Shown: one piece after another, positions 32,977 through 41,126 of the stretch
Layout of the letters: each line of letters begins with the position of its first letter
How positions within the stretch are numbered: the first letter of the stretch is position 1
Source of the DNA: Hyphomicrobiales bacterium
GTDB taxonomy: Bacteria > Pseudomonadota > Alphaproteobacteria > Rhizobiales > Phreatobacteraceae
NCBI GenBank assembly: GCA_017304475.1
Contig: JAFKKV010000016.1
Location: forward strand, 124,001-188,000
Length of the DNA: 64,000 nt
Direction: 5' to 3'
Notes under the pieces: generated by a model
Told to the model about the DNA's origin: nothing
The model's input: only the letters and a program-made list of their open reading frames with translations
Databases searched by the model: none
Made by a program: the position numbers and the translations under genes

Positions 32977-34551
32977 TCAGCGCGCGATCGCGCCCCAGTG
33001 CCGCGTCAGATGGTCGGCGGTCCGTTGCGCCAGCGCGTGGACGGTGAAGGTCGGGTGCACGGCGCCCTCGGTCGGAAACAGGCCCGCTCCGGTGAGGAAC
33101 AGGTTCGGCACGTCGTGGGTCTGGCCATAACTGTCGGTCACGGATGCGCTGGGGTCGCTCCCCATGACGGTGCCACCCGCCAAGTGGGCGATATTCGGCG
33201 CCGGTCCCGCCCAGACCTCCGAGGCCCGCGTCGTCTTCAGGGCCCGCACGCCTTCGTCCCGGGCATATTGGAACAGCCGGATGCTGTTTCCGTCCAGGCC
33301 GTGCACGACGCGCGCCAGCGGGAAACCGAACTGGTCCTTGCGATCGGCGAGCAGGACGCGGTTTTCCGCCCGCGGCACCTCCTCGCCCACCGCCTGTACC
33401 TTGCCGAGACCGCGCGCCGCCTTCTTCATGAAGTCTTGCAGCGGCTGGCCGAACAGGGCTCCCCGCGCATTGGCGAAGCCAAGGATGTCGTTCGGCTTCT
33501 GGGCGATGCCGATGGTCCAGGTATAGCTGCCGAAGGCTTCGGCGCGGCCGTCTTTGGCATAGCCGTCCTGGGACATGAGCAGCGCCGCCGACAGGCCCAT
33601 ATGGTTCTCGACATCCTCGTCGAACATGGCCCAGACATTGGCGCCGGTATGGGTCATGACGTAGTGACCGAGCCGGCCGCTGGAATTGCCGAGGCCGGCC
33701 TTGTGCTTGTCGGTCGCCGAATTGAACAGGATGCGCGGGTTCTCGACAGCGAAGGCGGCGAGGATCACGACATCGGCGTGTTGCTCCCTGCGCTCCCTGT
33801 CGCGCGTGTAATATTCGATGCCGGTCGCGCGCTCCTGCCTGGCATCCATCAGCACCCGCGTCACCGTGCTGAACGGGCGGATTTCGGCGCCGGCCTTGAT
33901 CGCCCGCGGCATATAGGTCACCTGCGGATTGACCAATGCGCCGATCGGACAGCCGGCCTCGCACCAGCCGTCATAGATGCAGGCCGCCCGGTCGCCGCGC
34001 GCCACCGTGTTGATCGCCACCGGCATGGGCGCGGTCCGGATGCCGATATTGCGGAAGCCCTCCGCCATCAGCTCGGCATGTTTGAAGGTTTTGGTCGGCG
34101 GCATGGGGTAGGGTTCGCCGGCCGGTCGCCAGACCTCGGCCGCCGCGTCTCCGGCGATGCCGACCTCGCTCTGGATCCGGTCGTAATAGGGGCGCAGGTC
34201 GTCGTAGCCGATCGGCCAGTCGAGGCCGCGGCCGAAGAGCGACCGCATGCGGAAGTCCTGCGGGTGCAGCCGGGGCCAGTTGCCGAACTGGTGGAGCGCC
34301 GCGCCGCCGACGCCCCAGCCGGCATTGTAGTTGTAGCCGACCGGATGGCTGCCCTCGAGCACCATGGGCGCACCGCCCCATTTGAGCCGGCGGGCCCAGA
34401 TCTGCGAGCTGACGAGGTCGGTCAGCTCGAAGGGCGGCCCCTGCTCCAGGATGACCACTTTCTTGCCGGCCTCGCCGAGCCTTGCCGCGATGAGCATGGC
34501 GGTCGGGCCGCCGCCGACGATGACCGCATCGACCTTCTCGTTGCCGGCCAT
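32977..34551 (-). CDS. GMC-family FAD dehydrogenase with Cys-X5-Cys-X3-Cys motif, copy 2
   Basis: A 524-aa paralog of the next gene, identical in length and with the same Cys191/197/201 motif (CIYDGWCEAGC). It differs at two key places. The FAD motif reads VIVGGGPTAMLIA, with Ala in place of the third Gly, and the catalytic end reads GAVHPTFTVHALAQR, with His where copy 1 has Asn. The two enzymes therefore probably act on different substrates or at different rates. It starts 4 bp after the stop of the subunit-3 gene, so translation is likely coupled. Export as a complex with that Tat substrate is inferred. Confidence 0.88.
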   Translation of the reverse strand: MAGNEKVDAVIVGGGPTAMLIAARLGEAGKKVVILEQGPPFELTDLVSSQIWARRLKWGGAPMVLEGSHPVGYNYNAGWGVGGAALHQFGNWPRLHPQDFRMRSLFGRGLDWPIGYDDLRPYYDRIQSEVGIAGDAAAEVWRPAGEPYPMPPTKTFKHAELMAEGFRNIGIRTAPMPVAINTVARGDRAACIYDGWCEAGCPIGALVNPQVTYMPRAIKAGAEIRPFSTVTRVLMDARQERATGIEYYTRDRERREQHADVVILAAFAVENPRILFNSATDKHKAGLGNSSGRLGHYVMTHTGANVWAMFDEDVENHMGLSAALLMSQDGYAKDGRAEAFGSYTWTIGIAQKPNDILGFANARGALFGQPLQDFMKKAARGLGKVQAVGEEVPRAENRVLLADRKDQFGFPLARVVHGLDGNSIRLFQYARDEGVRALKTTRASEVWAGPAPNIAHLAGGTVMGSDPSASVTDSYGQTHDVPNLFLTGAGLFPTEGAVHPTFTVHALAQRTADHLTRHWGAIAR

Positions 34552-34555
34552 GGCG

Positions 34556-35113
34556 TCACCATGTCTCGACGGGCGGAATATGCGGCATGTAGGGGATGCT
34601 CAAGGCCTCGAACCCCTTTTCCGTGCCGTAGACGACGTCGACCGCGTCGTTGCGCGTCACGTAGTAGAAGAAGGGTGAGCCGGGTCCGCTCCAGCCATCC
34701 GGCGGCCGCTGGCGCATCTGATCGACGAAGGCGTGTCGCTGTTCGGGCGTCAGAGCCGCGAATTTCGCGCCGTGCGCCTTGAGCGAGGCCTCATCGAGCC
34801 CCTTCAGCCCGGCGCGATAGAAATTGACATAGGGCGGCGCGACATTGACCAGCCGGGCGATGAGCAGGGCCTCGCCCGGCGGCACGCCCAGCTGGTGATC
34901 GACGAAATGGACGATGCCGGCCTCCCGAGCGCCGGGCAGCAGCGTCTCGCCCAGCGCCTCCAGCGCATCGCGCTCGTCCGACGTGAGCACCTTGAGCGGA
35001 ACCGCCTCGGCCCATGCCTGCCTGGGCGAAAGCGCGACGTCGACACCGTCGACCGTGAACACCAGGGCGCTCAGCGCCACGCCCTTCAAGACCACACGAC
35101 GGCTGGCAGCCAT
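34556..35113 (-). CDS. Gluconate 2-dehydrogenase subunit 3 family protein (Tat signal)
   Basis: A 185-aa small subunit of membrane-associated FAD dehydrogenases. ATG 35113 follows a strong GGAGG and gives a twin-arginine signal, SRRVVLKGVALSALVFTVDG. The mature part contains LTSDERDALEALGETLLPGAREAG and the C-terminal PFFYYVTRNDAVDVVYGTEKGFE, typical of the family. It acts as the chaperone and export escort of the GMC catalytic subunit. Here one small subunit precedes two GMC genes. The longer upstream frame reaches 35296 but would lose the signal at the N-terminus. Confidence 0.88.
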   Translation of the reverse strand: MAASRRVVLKGVALSALVFTVDGVDVALSPRQAWAEAVPLKVLTSDERDALEALGETLLPGAREAGIVHFVDHQLGVPPGEALLIARLVNVAPPYVNFYRAGLKGLDEASLKAHGAKFAALTPEQRHAFVDQMRQRPPDGWSGPGSPFFYYVTRNDAVDVVYGTEKGFEALSIPYMPHIPPVETW

Positions 35114-35146
35114 GGCGCCCCTCCAAAATGTCTCATGTGATATTTC

Positions 35147-35160
35147 ATAAGAAATCTTAT
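35147..35160. promoter_or_regulatory. AT-rich palindrome upstream of the GMC/amine oxidase genes
   Basis: ATAAGA-aa-TCTTAT is a perfect 6-bp inverted repeat in an AT-rich island 34 bp upstream of the subunit-3 start. It lies within the 289-bp gap between the LuxR gene and the operon. It is placed where a -10 region or operator would be. A role for the adjacent LuxR-type protein is a guess. Confidence 0.4.
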
Positions 35161-35402
35161 ATGGAGTTTTTCCAATGTAAATGCGGTTTCGAATTTCGGA
35201 TGCATGAATTGGCGGCGCCGAGCGCCTCATGTCTGGGCGATTGCCCGGATCGAGATCAGCCTCTCGGCTGCCGCCGCGCGCACGTGCCGACAGCACTCAG
35301 GCAGATCGAGGCAGCGTCAAAGGAAAGGCGATCCCGCAAGCACAGGCGCTCGGCGACGTGACCGGCAGGACAGGGGTCGGAAGGAGGCGGCTCTTGCGCC
35401 TT

Positions 35403-36089
35403 TCAGTCGATGGCGGAGAGGCGCGCCACCAGACCGGCGCGCGTCTCGACGCCGGTCTTCTCGAAAATATGGATCAGGTGGGTCTTCACCGTGGCAAGGC
35501 CGATGCCGAGGCCCATGGCGATGTCGGAATTGGTCCGGCCGCAGCACAGGAGATGGGCGACTTCGGCTTCGCGCGGCGTGAGATGGAACAGGCTGCGCGC
35601 CTTGCGGCCGGGCACGACCCTGGCCGGTGCAAAGACGAAGGGAAGGTTGAACTCGATATAGCGCTGCAGGTCGCGCGCCAGGCGATCATAATCCGGCGGC
35701 GGACCGCTATCCGACGACGTCCACATGATGCTGATGCCGGCGGTGATGCGGCCATCATGACGGAAGACCATCTCGGCGGTGTCGACCGTATCGAAGCGGC
35801 CGATGAAATCGCGATATTCGTCGAAATCGTCGACCGTCACGCCGCCGGCGGCCTCCTCCAGCCAGAGCACCGGCTCGGGCCTGACCGAGAGATGGCGCAT
35901 ATGCAGCGGGTCCTTGGCATGCATCCCGCGCAAATAGAGCCGATGGAGTTCGGCCGGCACCTGCCGGCAGACGAAATTATAGAGGTTGCACTCGTCGTCG
36001 ACAGAATAGAAGGCAAGCCGGCTCGAGCCGACCGAGCGCCCGACGAGCCGCAGCGTTTCCTGAATGAACTCTTGCTGCCGGTCGGACAT
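35403..36089 (-). CDS. LuxR-family transcriptional regulator
   Basis: A 228-aa DNA-binding regulator. The C-terminal GerE-type helix-turn-helix covers about residues 165-228 (HLTPREAEVAHLLCCGRTNSDIA then LATVKTHLIHIFEKTGVETR). The N-terminal 155 residues form a sensor domain with LAFYSVDDECNLYNF, which I do not match to a receiver domain or clearly to an autoinducer domain. It lies 289 bp upstream of the subunit-3/GMC/amine oxidase genes on the same strand and is divergent from the ABC importer, so it is the natural regulator for both. The ligand is unknown; an amine or sugar acid is possible. Confidence 0.88.
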   Translation of the reverse strand: MSDRQQEFIQETLRLVGRSVGSSRLAFYSVDDECNLYNFVCRQVPAELHRLYLRGMHAKDPLHMRHLSVRPEPVLWLEEAAGGVTVDDFDEYRDFIGRFDTVDTAEMVFRHDGRITAGISIMWTSSDSGPPPDYDRLARDLQRYIEFNLPFVFAPARVVPGRKARSLFHLTPREAEVAHLLCCGRTNSDIAMGLGIGLATVKTHLIHIFEKTGVETRAGLVARLSAID

Positions 36090-36444
36090 CGAAGGGATCA
36101 GCGCCTGGTTCAGATCAGCGAACTATAGGCCAAGGGCGTGAGCCGGCCAATGCGCGGCGAGGCGGCAGGGAGCGCCCTCCCTCGCATGGGCGAGGAGAGT
36201 TCAGCGCCGAAGCTCCGGCCCAGCACATGGGGGCCTGCCCGCAGCACCTGAACGATCACGGCCGCGAGGAAATGCAACTAGGGCCGCGTGCTCCCAAGTA
36301 AAGGCGTCGTCCTGCAATCATGCCATGCGCCCTGCCCCGCCATTCGCGCATGGACGGCGGCGCCAAGCTGATGCCTAATCGCTGCGCAAACGTTTGCTGG
36401 CGTGACTGCGTTCGATTGCTTCGTCTGCGGGGAGAGCCTGGGCA
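36090..36444. other. Divergent intergenic region between LuxR gene and ABC operon
   Basis: This 355-bp region has no supportable protein gene. It contains a perfect 12-bp LacI-type palindrome near the ABC operon (listed separately) and several short GC-rich inverted repeats (for example GGCAGGGAGCGCCCTCCCTC around 36164-36184). I see no riboswitch. Confidence 0.5.
36386..36397. promoter_or_regulatory. LacI/PurR-type operator palindrome upstream of ABC importer
   Basis: GCAAACGTTTGC is a perfect 12-bp palindrome with the central CpG typical of LacI-family operators; the PurR site core is the same sequence. It ends 47 bp before the first permease start, where a repressor would block the promoter. 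No LacI-family gene is in the window, so the regulator is encoded elsewhere. Confidence 0.6.
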
Positions 36445-37224
36445 ATGGGGCAGACCAACCGCGCGCTGAAGGCATTGACCTTCGCGGCCCCTCTCCTGTT
36501 CCTTCTGCTGGTCTGGGCGGCGGTCATACCGCTGTTCGACGTATCGCCTCAGGTCTTTCCGGATATCGTCTCGGTGGCCCAGGCCGGCCTCGACGGCATC
36601 CGCGACGGCTCGCTGATCCAGCATGTCGGCGCCAGCCTCCTCAGGGTCGTTCTCGGCACGGCTCTCGCCATCCTGGTCGGCGTGCCGCTCGGCATCGCCA
36701 TGGGGGTGAGCCAGGGCGTGTCGAACTTTCTGACGCCTCTGCTGCGGTTCTTTTCGGTGCTCGCCGGCATTGCCTGGATCCCGATCGCCACGCTGTGGTT
36801 CGGCTACGGCTTCGGCGCGATCGTCTTCGTCATCTTCAACGCGGTGTTCTTCGTCGTCGCCTACAACACCTTGCTCGGCGTCTCGACCATTCCGATGCCG
36901 CTGCGCCATGCCGCCGCCTCGCTCGGCGCGCGGCCGCTGGCCATGCTCACCGATGTGCTGCTGCCCGGCGCGCTGCCCAATATCGTCACCGGCATCCGCA
37001 CCGGCCTCGGCTTTGCCTGGCGCGGCCTGATCGCGGCGGAAATGATCGCGACCAATGTCGGCCTCGGCTACATGCTGTTCGTCGCCCGCGACTTCTACCG
37101 GACCGAAGTCATCGTCTTGGGCATGATCGTCATCGGGCTGATCTGGCTCGCCATCGACCGGCTGCTGCTGGTCCCGCTCGAGCGCGCCACGATCGAGCGC
37201 TGGGGCATGGTGCGCCCGGTATGA
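36445..37224 (+). CDS. ABC transporter permease, nitrate/sulfonate/taurine type, subunit 1
   Basis: A 259-aa inner membrane permease of the SsuC/TauC family with six predicted helices. The EAA loop reads HAAASLGARPLAMLTDVLLP (about residues 153-172), followed by GALPNIVTGIRTGLGFAWRG. The start has GGGGAG upstream. It overlaps the second permease by 4 nt (ATGA). Most SsuC-type importers use a homodimer; here two different permeases are encoded, implying a heterodimer. Confidence 0.92.
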   Translation: MGQTNRALKALTFAAPLLFLLLVWAAVIPLFDVSPQVFPDIVSVAQAGLDGIRDGSLIQHVGASLLRVVLGTALAILVGVPLGIAMGVSQGVSNFLTPLLRFFSVLAGIAWIPIATLWFGYGFGAIVFVIFNAVFFVVAYNTLLGVSTIPMPLRHAAASLGARPLAMLTDVLLPGALPNIVTGIRTGLGFAWRGLIAAEMIATNVGLGYMLFVARDFYRTEVIVLGMIVIGLIWLAIDRLLLVPLERATIERWGMVRPV

Positions 37225-38027
37225 CCACCTTGCTCAAGATCTACGGCGCCTATGTCCGCACCACCGCTCGCTTTCCGGTGCTGCACAGCATCATCCCCTT
37301 CGTGCCGCTGGTCGCGCTCTGGGCCGTCGTCGCCGAGGCCGGCCTGTTTCCGCGCGCCTTCTTTCCCGGTCCCCTCGACGTTGTCAGCTCGTTCGGCGAC
37401 CTCATCTACAAGGGCATCCTGCCCGACTATCTCGCCGACAGCGTCGGCCGGCTGCTGGTCGGGGCGGCCGCCGGCATGGCCATCGGCATTCCCCTGGGCC
37501 TGCTGATCGGGCTCAATGCACGCGCCCACGCCCTGCTCTCGCCAATCCTCCTGTTCTTCCAGGCGATCGGCGACATCGCCTGGCTGCCGATCCTGATCAT
37601 CTGGTTCGGTTTCGGCTTCACCACCATGACCTTCGTCATCGTCTATACCGTGCTGTTCCCGGTGGTGCTCAGCACGGTGCTCGGTGTGCGCTCGGTGAAG
37701 CAGGACCTGACCCGCGCGGCCCAATGCCTGGGCGCCTCGCCGCACCGCATCCTCTGGGAGGTGGTGCTGCCCGGCGCGCTGCCGAACATCGTCACCGGCC
37801 TGCGCAACGGCCTCGGCTATGGCTGGCGCGCGCTGATCGCCGCGGAAATGATCGTCGGCACCAGCGGCATCGGCTTTCTCATGTTCGACGCCCGGCGCGC
37901 CGGCTCGGTGGTCGAGATCGTGCTCGGCATGATCGTGCTCGGCATCCTCTGGTACATTGTCGACGCCTGGGTGCTGGCACCCATCGAACGGGCCACGGGA
38001 CAAAGATGGGGGCTCGTGACGCGATGA
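37221..38027 (+). CDS. ABC transporter permease, nitrate/sulfonate/taurine type, subunit 2
   Basis: A 268-aa paralog of the preceding permease, six helices, with the EAA loop RAAQCLGASPHRILWEVVLP and then GALPNIVTGLRNGLGYGWRA. It overlaps permease 1 by 4 nt and ends 10 bp before the ATPase gene. It forms the second half of the translocation channel. Substrates of this superfamily include sulfonates, taurine, nitrate, pyrimidine precursors and phthalate; which one applies here is unknown. Confidence 0.92.
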   Translation: MTTLLKIYGAYVRTTARFPVLHSIIPFVPLVALWAVVAEAGLFPRAFFPGPLDVVSSFGDLIYKGILPDYLADSVGRLLVGAAAGMAIGIPLGLLIGLNARAHALLSPILLFFQAIGDIAWLPILIIWFGFGFTTMTFVIVYTVLFPVVLSTVLGVRSVKQDLTRAAQCLGASPHRILWEVVLPGALPNIVTGLRNGLGYGWRALIAAEMIVGTSGIGFLMFDARRAGSVVEIVLGMIVLGILWYIVDAWVLAPIERATGQRWGLVTR

Positions 38028-38037
38028 TGCGCAGCCG

Positions 38038-38796
38038 ATGAAGACGCTCAGCCTGAAATCCCTGTCGAAGACCTATTTCGATGCCTATGCCGGTGTCCAC
38101 GTCACCGCCGTGCACGATGTCAGCCTCGATATCGCCGAGGGCGAATTCGTCGCCATCGTCGGCCCGTCCGGCTGCGGCAAGTCGACCATTCTCAACATGA
38201 TCGCCGGCTTCATCCCGGTCTCCGGCGGCGAGATCCTGGTCGGTGGTCGGCCAGTCAAGGGGCCGGGTCCTGATCGCGGCGTGGTGTTCCAGTCGTTTGC
38301 GCTGTTTCCCTGGAAGACCGTGCTGGACAATGTCGGCTTCGGACCGAAAATGCGCGGCGTCCCGAAACCCGAACGGGACGCCATCGCACGCGAATATCTG
38401 GCGCTCGCCGGACTGAGCGAGGCCGCCGGCCGCTATCCGAACGAGCTCTCCGGCGGCATGCAGCAGCGTGTCGGCGTGGTCCGCGCGCTCGCCAACCGGC
38501 CCGACGTGCTGCTGATGGACGAGCCTTTCGCCAGCGTCGACGCGCAGACGCGCATGACGTTGCAGGAGGAACTGACCCGCATCTGGCAGGAGCGGCGGCC
38601 GACCGTGCTGTTCATCACCCATGATGTCGCCGAGGCGGTCTTCCTGGCGAGCCGGGTCGTGGTGCTGTCCAAGGGCCGGGTCAAGGAACAGGTCGAGGTG
38701 CCGTTGCCGCGCCCGCGCGTCTGGGACGAGCTCGTGCAGGACGACCGGTTCAAGGACCTGTCGGCCCGGGTGCTCAGCCTGGTGAGGTCGGCGTGA
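38038..38796 (+). CDS. ABC transporter ATP-binding protein, nitrate/sulfonate/taurine type
   Basis: A 252-aa ATPase of the SsuB/TauB family. Walker A GPSGCGKST (about 43-51), Q-loop VVFQSFALFPWKTV, signature LSGGMQQRVGV, Walker B VLLMDEPFASVD, switch His in FITHDVAEAVFLA. There is no TOBE domain, as usual for this group. The stop overlaps the start of the small membrane protein gene. Confidence 0.93.
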   Translation: MKTLSLKSLSKTYFDAYAGVHVTAVHDVSLDIAEGEFVAIVGPSGCGKSTILNMIAGFIPVSGGEILVGGRPVKGPGPDRGVVFQSFALFPWKTVLDNVGFGPKMRGVPKPERDAIAREYLALAGLSEAAGRYPNELSGGMQQRVGVVRALANRPDVLLMDEPFASVDAQTRMTLQEELTRIWQERRPTVLFITHDVAEAVFLASRVVVLSKGRVKEQVEVPLPRPRVWDELVQDDRFKDLSARVLSLVRSA

Positions 38797-39125
38797 CCAT
38801 GCTGCGCGCCGCGCTGGCCTCGACCAAGATCCGCATCCTTGCCGGGCTACTGGTCCTCTGGCTCGCCTGGCAGGCCTGGCTGGTCATCGCCGCACCGGCC
38901 AAGATCGCCGAAGGCTTTCCCGAAAGACTTCGGGTCAACGCCTTGATCACTCTGCCGTTTCCGCCCGAGCGCTTCCACATCCTGTTGTTCCAGCGCCATG
39001 GCCGCGTGTCCGGCGCGGAGGGCAATACCGTCGAACTGAGAGGCATCGCAAAAAGCGATCTCACCGCCATAGCCCGGCTCTACTGGGTCAGGCGGATAGA
39101 GCCACTGAGGGAGGGAGCATCATGA
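38793..39125 (+). CDS. Small single-pass membrane protein inside the ABC operon
   Basis: A 110-aa protein with one N-terminal transmembrane helix (ILAGLLVLWLAWQAWLVIAA, about 15-34) and a soluble domain of about 75 residues outside it. GTG 38793 overlaps the ATPase stop; ATG 38799 is the alternative. Its own stop overlaps the start of the substrate-binding protein gene, so it is translationally coupled on both sides. I do not recognise a family. Its place between ATPase and binding protein suggests a transporter accessory or assembly factor. Confidence 0.75.
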   Translation: MTMLRAALASTKIRILAGLLVLWLAWQAWLVIAAPAKIAEGFPERLRVNALITLPFPPERFHILLFQRHGRVSGAEGNTVELRGIAKSDLTAIARLYWVRRIEPLREGAS

Positions 39126-40192
39126 TCACGCGCAGAACCATCGTTGCCGGCACGCTGATCGCCGCGCCGGGCCTGATGCCCTATCGGGCGCAGGCGCAGA
39201 CCATGACCAAGCTCAAGGCCGGCATGGTCACCGGCATCGACCAGATCGGACTGCCGATCGCACTCGAACGCGGCTTCTTCGAAAAGGCCGGCCTGGACGT
39301 CACAATCGCCCGCCCCTATGCCACCGGCGTCGACGCCTTGAACGCGCTGCAGGCGGGCGAAAGCGAGATCGTCCAGGTCGGCGTCCCCATGATCGGAGCG
39401 GTGCTGCGCGGCATGGACCTGGTGGCGCTCGGCAATTACAGCGGCAATGCCACGAGGCGCGGCTCGGACGCCACCATGGCGCTGATCGCGCGTGCCGACA
39501 GTGGCATCGACAAGGCCAATCTCGCGAGCCTCAAGGGCAAGAAGATCGCCGCCTCCTTCGGCACGATCAACCATCTCTACATCCTGGCGCTCTTGGAAAA
39601 GGCCGGGCTTACGCCAACGGACGTGACGCTGGTCAATACCCCGCCGCCCGACATGACGGTGGCGCTGCTCGCCCGCGGCATCGATGCCTTCTCGGGCTGG
39701 GATCCCTGGCCAATCGTCGCCTTGAAGGACGTGCCCGGCGCCTATGAGGTGGTGCGCGGTGGCAATGTCATTTCCTATGTCGGCTTCAATGTCGCCCTCA
39801 GACCCTGGATCGAGCGGAACGGCCCGGCGATCGAGAAATTCCTGGCCGCCGTATCCGAGGCCGACCAGTGGATGCGCAAGAACTCCAAGGCCGCGGCGCA
39901 GGTCGCCACCCGCTGGATCCCCGGCCTGAAGGCGGATGTCGCGGAAGCGGCGATGGAATTCAACATCCAGCAGGCCGACCGCAGGCTTTCGGCCAATAAT
40001 TACCGGGCGCTGTGGAGCGCGGTCGACCGGCTGCACCGCCTCGGCTTCGTGCGCGGCACCTTCGACGTCAACAAACACGTCGAGCCGCGCCACATGCTGA
40101 AGGTGATGGCCGAGCAGCCGGCCCTGTTCAACGATCTGCCGGCCATTCCCGCCGATGTGGCGATCGGACCGGGCTTCGTCTTCACGCCATGA
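39122..40192 (+). CDS. Periplasmic substrate-binding protein, NMT1/SsuA type
   Basis: A 356-aa solute-binding protein of the nitrate/sulfonate/taurine group. The N-terminus has a twin-arginine-like signal (TRRTIVAGTLIAAPGLMP, cleavage after AQA). The mature part begins KLKAGMVTGIDQIGLPIALERGFFEKAGLDV, typical of the NMT1/THI5-like fold, with NALQAGESEIVQVGVP and SLKGKKIAASFGTINHLYIL lining the site. It completes a permease-permease-ATPase-accessory-SBP operon. The neighbouring amine oxidase suggests an amine or aminosulfonate ligand, which is only inference. Confidence 0.9.
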   Translation: MITRRTIVAGTLIAAPGLMPYRAQAQTMTKLKAGMVTGIDQIGLPIALERGFFEKAGLDVTIARPYATGVDALNALQAGESEIVQVGVPMIGAVLRGMDLVALGNYSGNATRRGSDATMALIARADSGIDKANLASLKGKKIAASFGTINHLYILALLEKAGLTPTDVTLVNTPPPDMTVALLARGIDAFSGWDPWPIVALKDVPGAYEVVRGGNVISYVGFNVALRPWIERNGPAIEKFLAAVSEADQWMRKNSKAAAQVATRWIPGLKADVAEAAMEFNIQQADRRLSANNYRALWSAVDRLHRLGFVRGTFDVNKHVEPRHMLKVMAEQPALFNDLPAIPADVAIGPGFVFTP

Positions 40193-40277
40193 GCGCGCAT
40201 GCGTCGTTCCGTGCGCCGCCTGGCCACGGAACGACGCCAGCCGTGATCGGCGAAGGGCGGTGCCGGCGCGGCCGCCG

Positions 40278-40616
40278 TCAGCGGCTGCTCCAGAGCCCGA
40301 TCAGGCGGGCGAGGATCGGGCGCGTCAGCTGGTTGTCGGTGCCGGCGACCGCGATGATCGCGATGCCGCGTTGCGGCAGGCAATAGATCGCGGCCAGTTC
40401 ATTGCCGCTGGTCATGCCGAAAACCGAAGCCGGCGCGTCCGGCATCGCCTGCAACCCGGCCTGGCTGATCGCCGTCCGGCCGGACGCCCGGCATTCGTCG
40501 AGTGTCGCGCCCGACCGCAAGGGCACCTCGTTCATGCTGAGCCCGGTCGCCTGGACCGGTGCCGTCGAAAGCGCGACGAGAGCCCCGAGGCTCAGAACCA
40601 TGGACAGCTTATGCAC
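40278..40616 (-). CDS. Small secreted hypothetical protein (112 aa)
   Basis: The GTG at 40616 is supported by GGGAGG 6 nt upstream and gives a clear Sec signal peptide (HKLSMVLSLGALVALSTAPVQA). The mature part of about 88 residues is acidic to neutral with two cysteines (Cys in LDECRAS and AIYCLPQ) that could form a disulfide. The C-terminus reads DNQLTRPILARLIGLWSSR. Family not recognised. It stands alone between the ABC operon and another small protein gene on the same strand. Confidence 0.65.
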   Translation of the reverse strand: MHKLSMVLSLGALVALSTAPVQATGLSMNEVPLRSGATLDECRASGRTAISQAGLQAMPDAPASVFGMTSGNELAAIYCLPQRGIAIIAVAGTDNQLTRPILARLIGLWSSR

Positions 40617-40804
40617 GGGCGTCCTCCCGATCCGGTCGTCGGATCGGCACCCCGTCCTTGCGACAGGCCGCGGCCCGATCTCAGGCTCCCGGCGGCAAGG
40701 CGCGAGAGACAGGGCGAGCATGCCCTGCGACAAAGCGAATGCAAGGCCTCGCGCACCCCAATGGGACAAAACCGAAGGTCGCCCCCCGCCGCCGGCCGTA
40801 TGGC

Positions 40805-41005
40805 TCAGGTCGGTGTCTGCGCCGTCGCGACCCGGAAACAGGACGCTGTGATCGCGCGCAGATTGTCGTCGACCTTGTATTTCTCGAGGCGGTTTTTCTC
40901 TTCGGCCTCGCAAGCCTGGATCGATGCCATGGGATCGACCGTATGGACATATTGTCCATCGGCGAACATCAAAAACATGAACAAAAAGACTTGCCCTGTT
41001 GCCAT
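40805..41005 (-). CDS. Small exported or membrane-anchored hypothetical protein (66 aa)
   Basis: ATG 41005 follows GAAGGG and gives a short hydrophobic N-terminus (GQVFLFMFLMFADG), then DPMASIQACEAEEKNRLEKY and a tail with a second Cys (ITASCFRVATAQTPT). The open frame continues upstream to 41086, so a longer product is possible. The two cysteines of the mature part suggest a disulfide. I do not recognise the family with confidence. Confidence 0.5.
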   Translation of the reverse strand: MATGQVFLFMFLMFADGQYVHTVDPMASIQACEAEEKNRLEKYKVDDNLRAITASCFRVATAQTPT

Positions 41006-41126
41006 TGCCACGCCCTTCGTCATCACGCCGGCCATTCTTTTACAGCATGCGCGCGCCACGGTTAACGATCTCGACGCAATATCCATGCCGTGGCTGTGGA
41101 CATCCCGGGCGAATACTTGCTTCCGG

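Noticed and set aside
31105-34782. A 1225-codon open frame on the plus strand opposite the amine oxidase and GMC genes
   Set aside because: It is an antisense shadow: the minus strand carries three clear enzyme families with intact motifs, and the plus-strand translation is a low-complexity Asp/Arg/Gly/His-rich product typical of GC-rich DNA.
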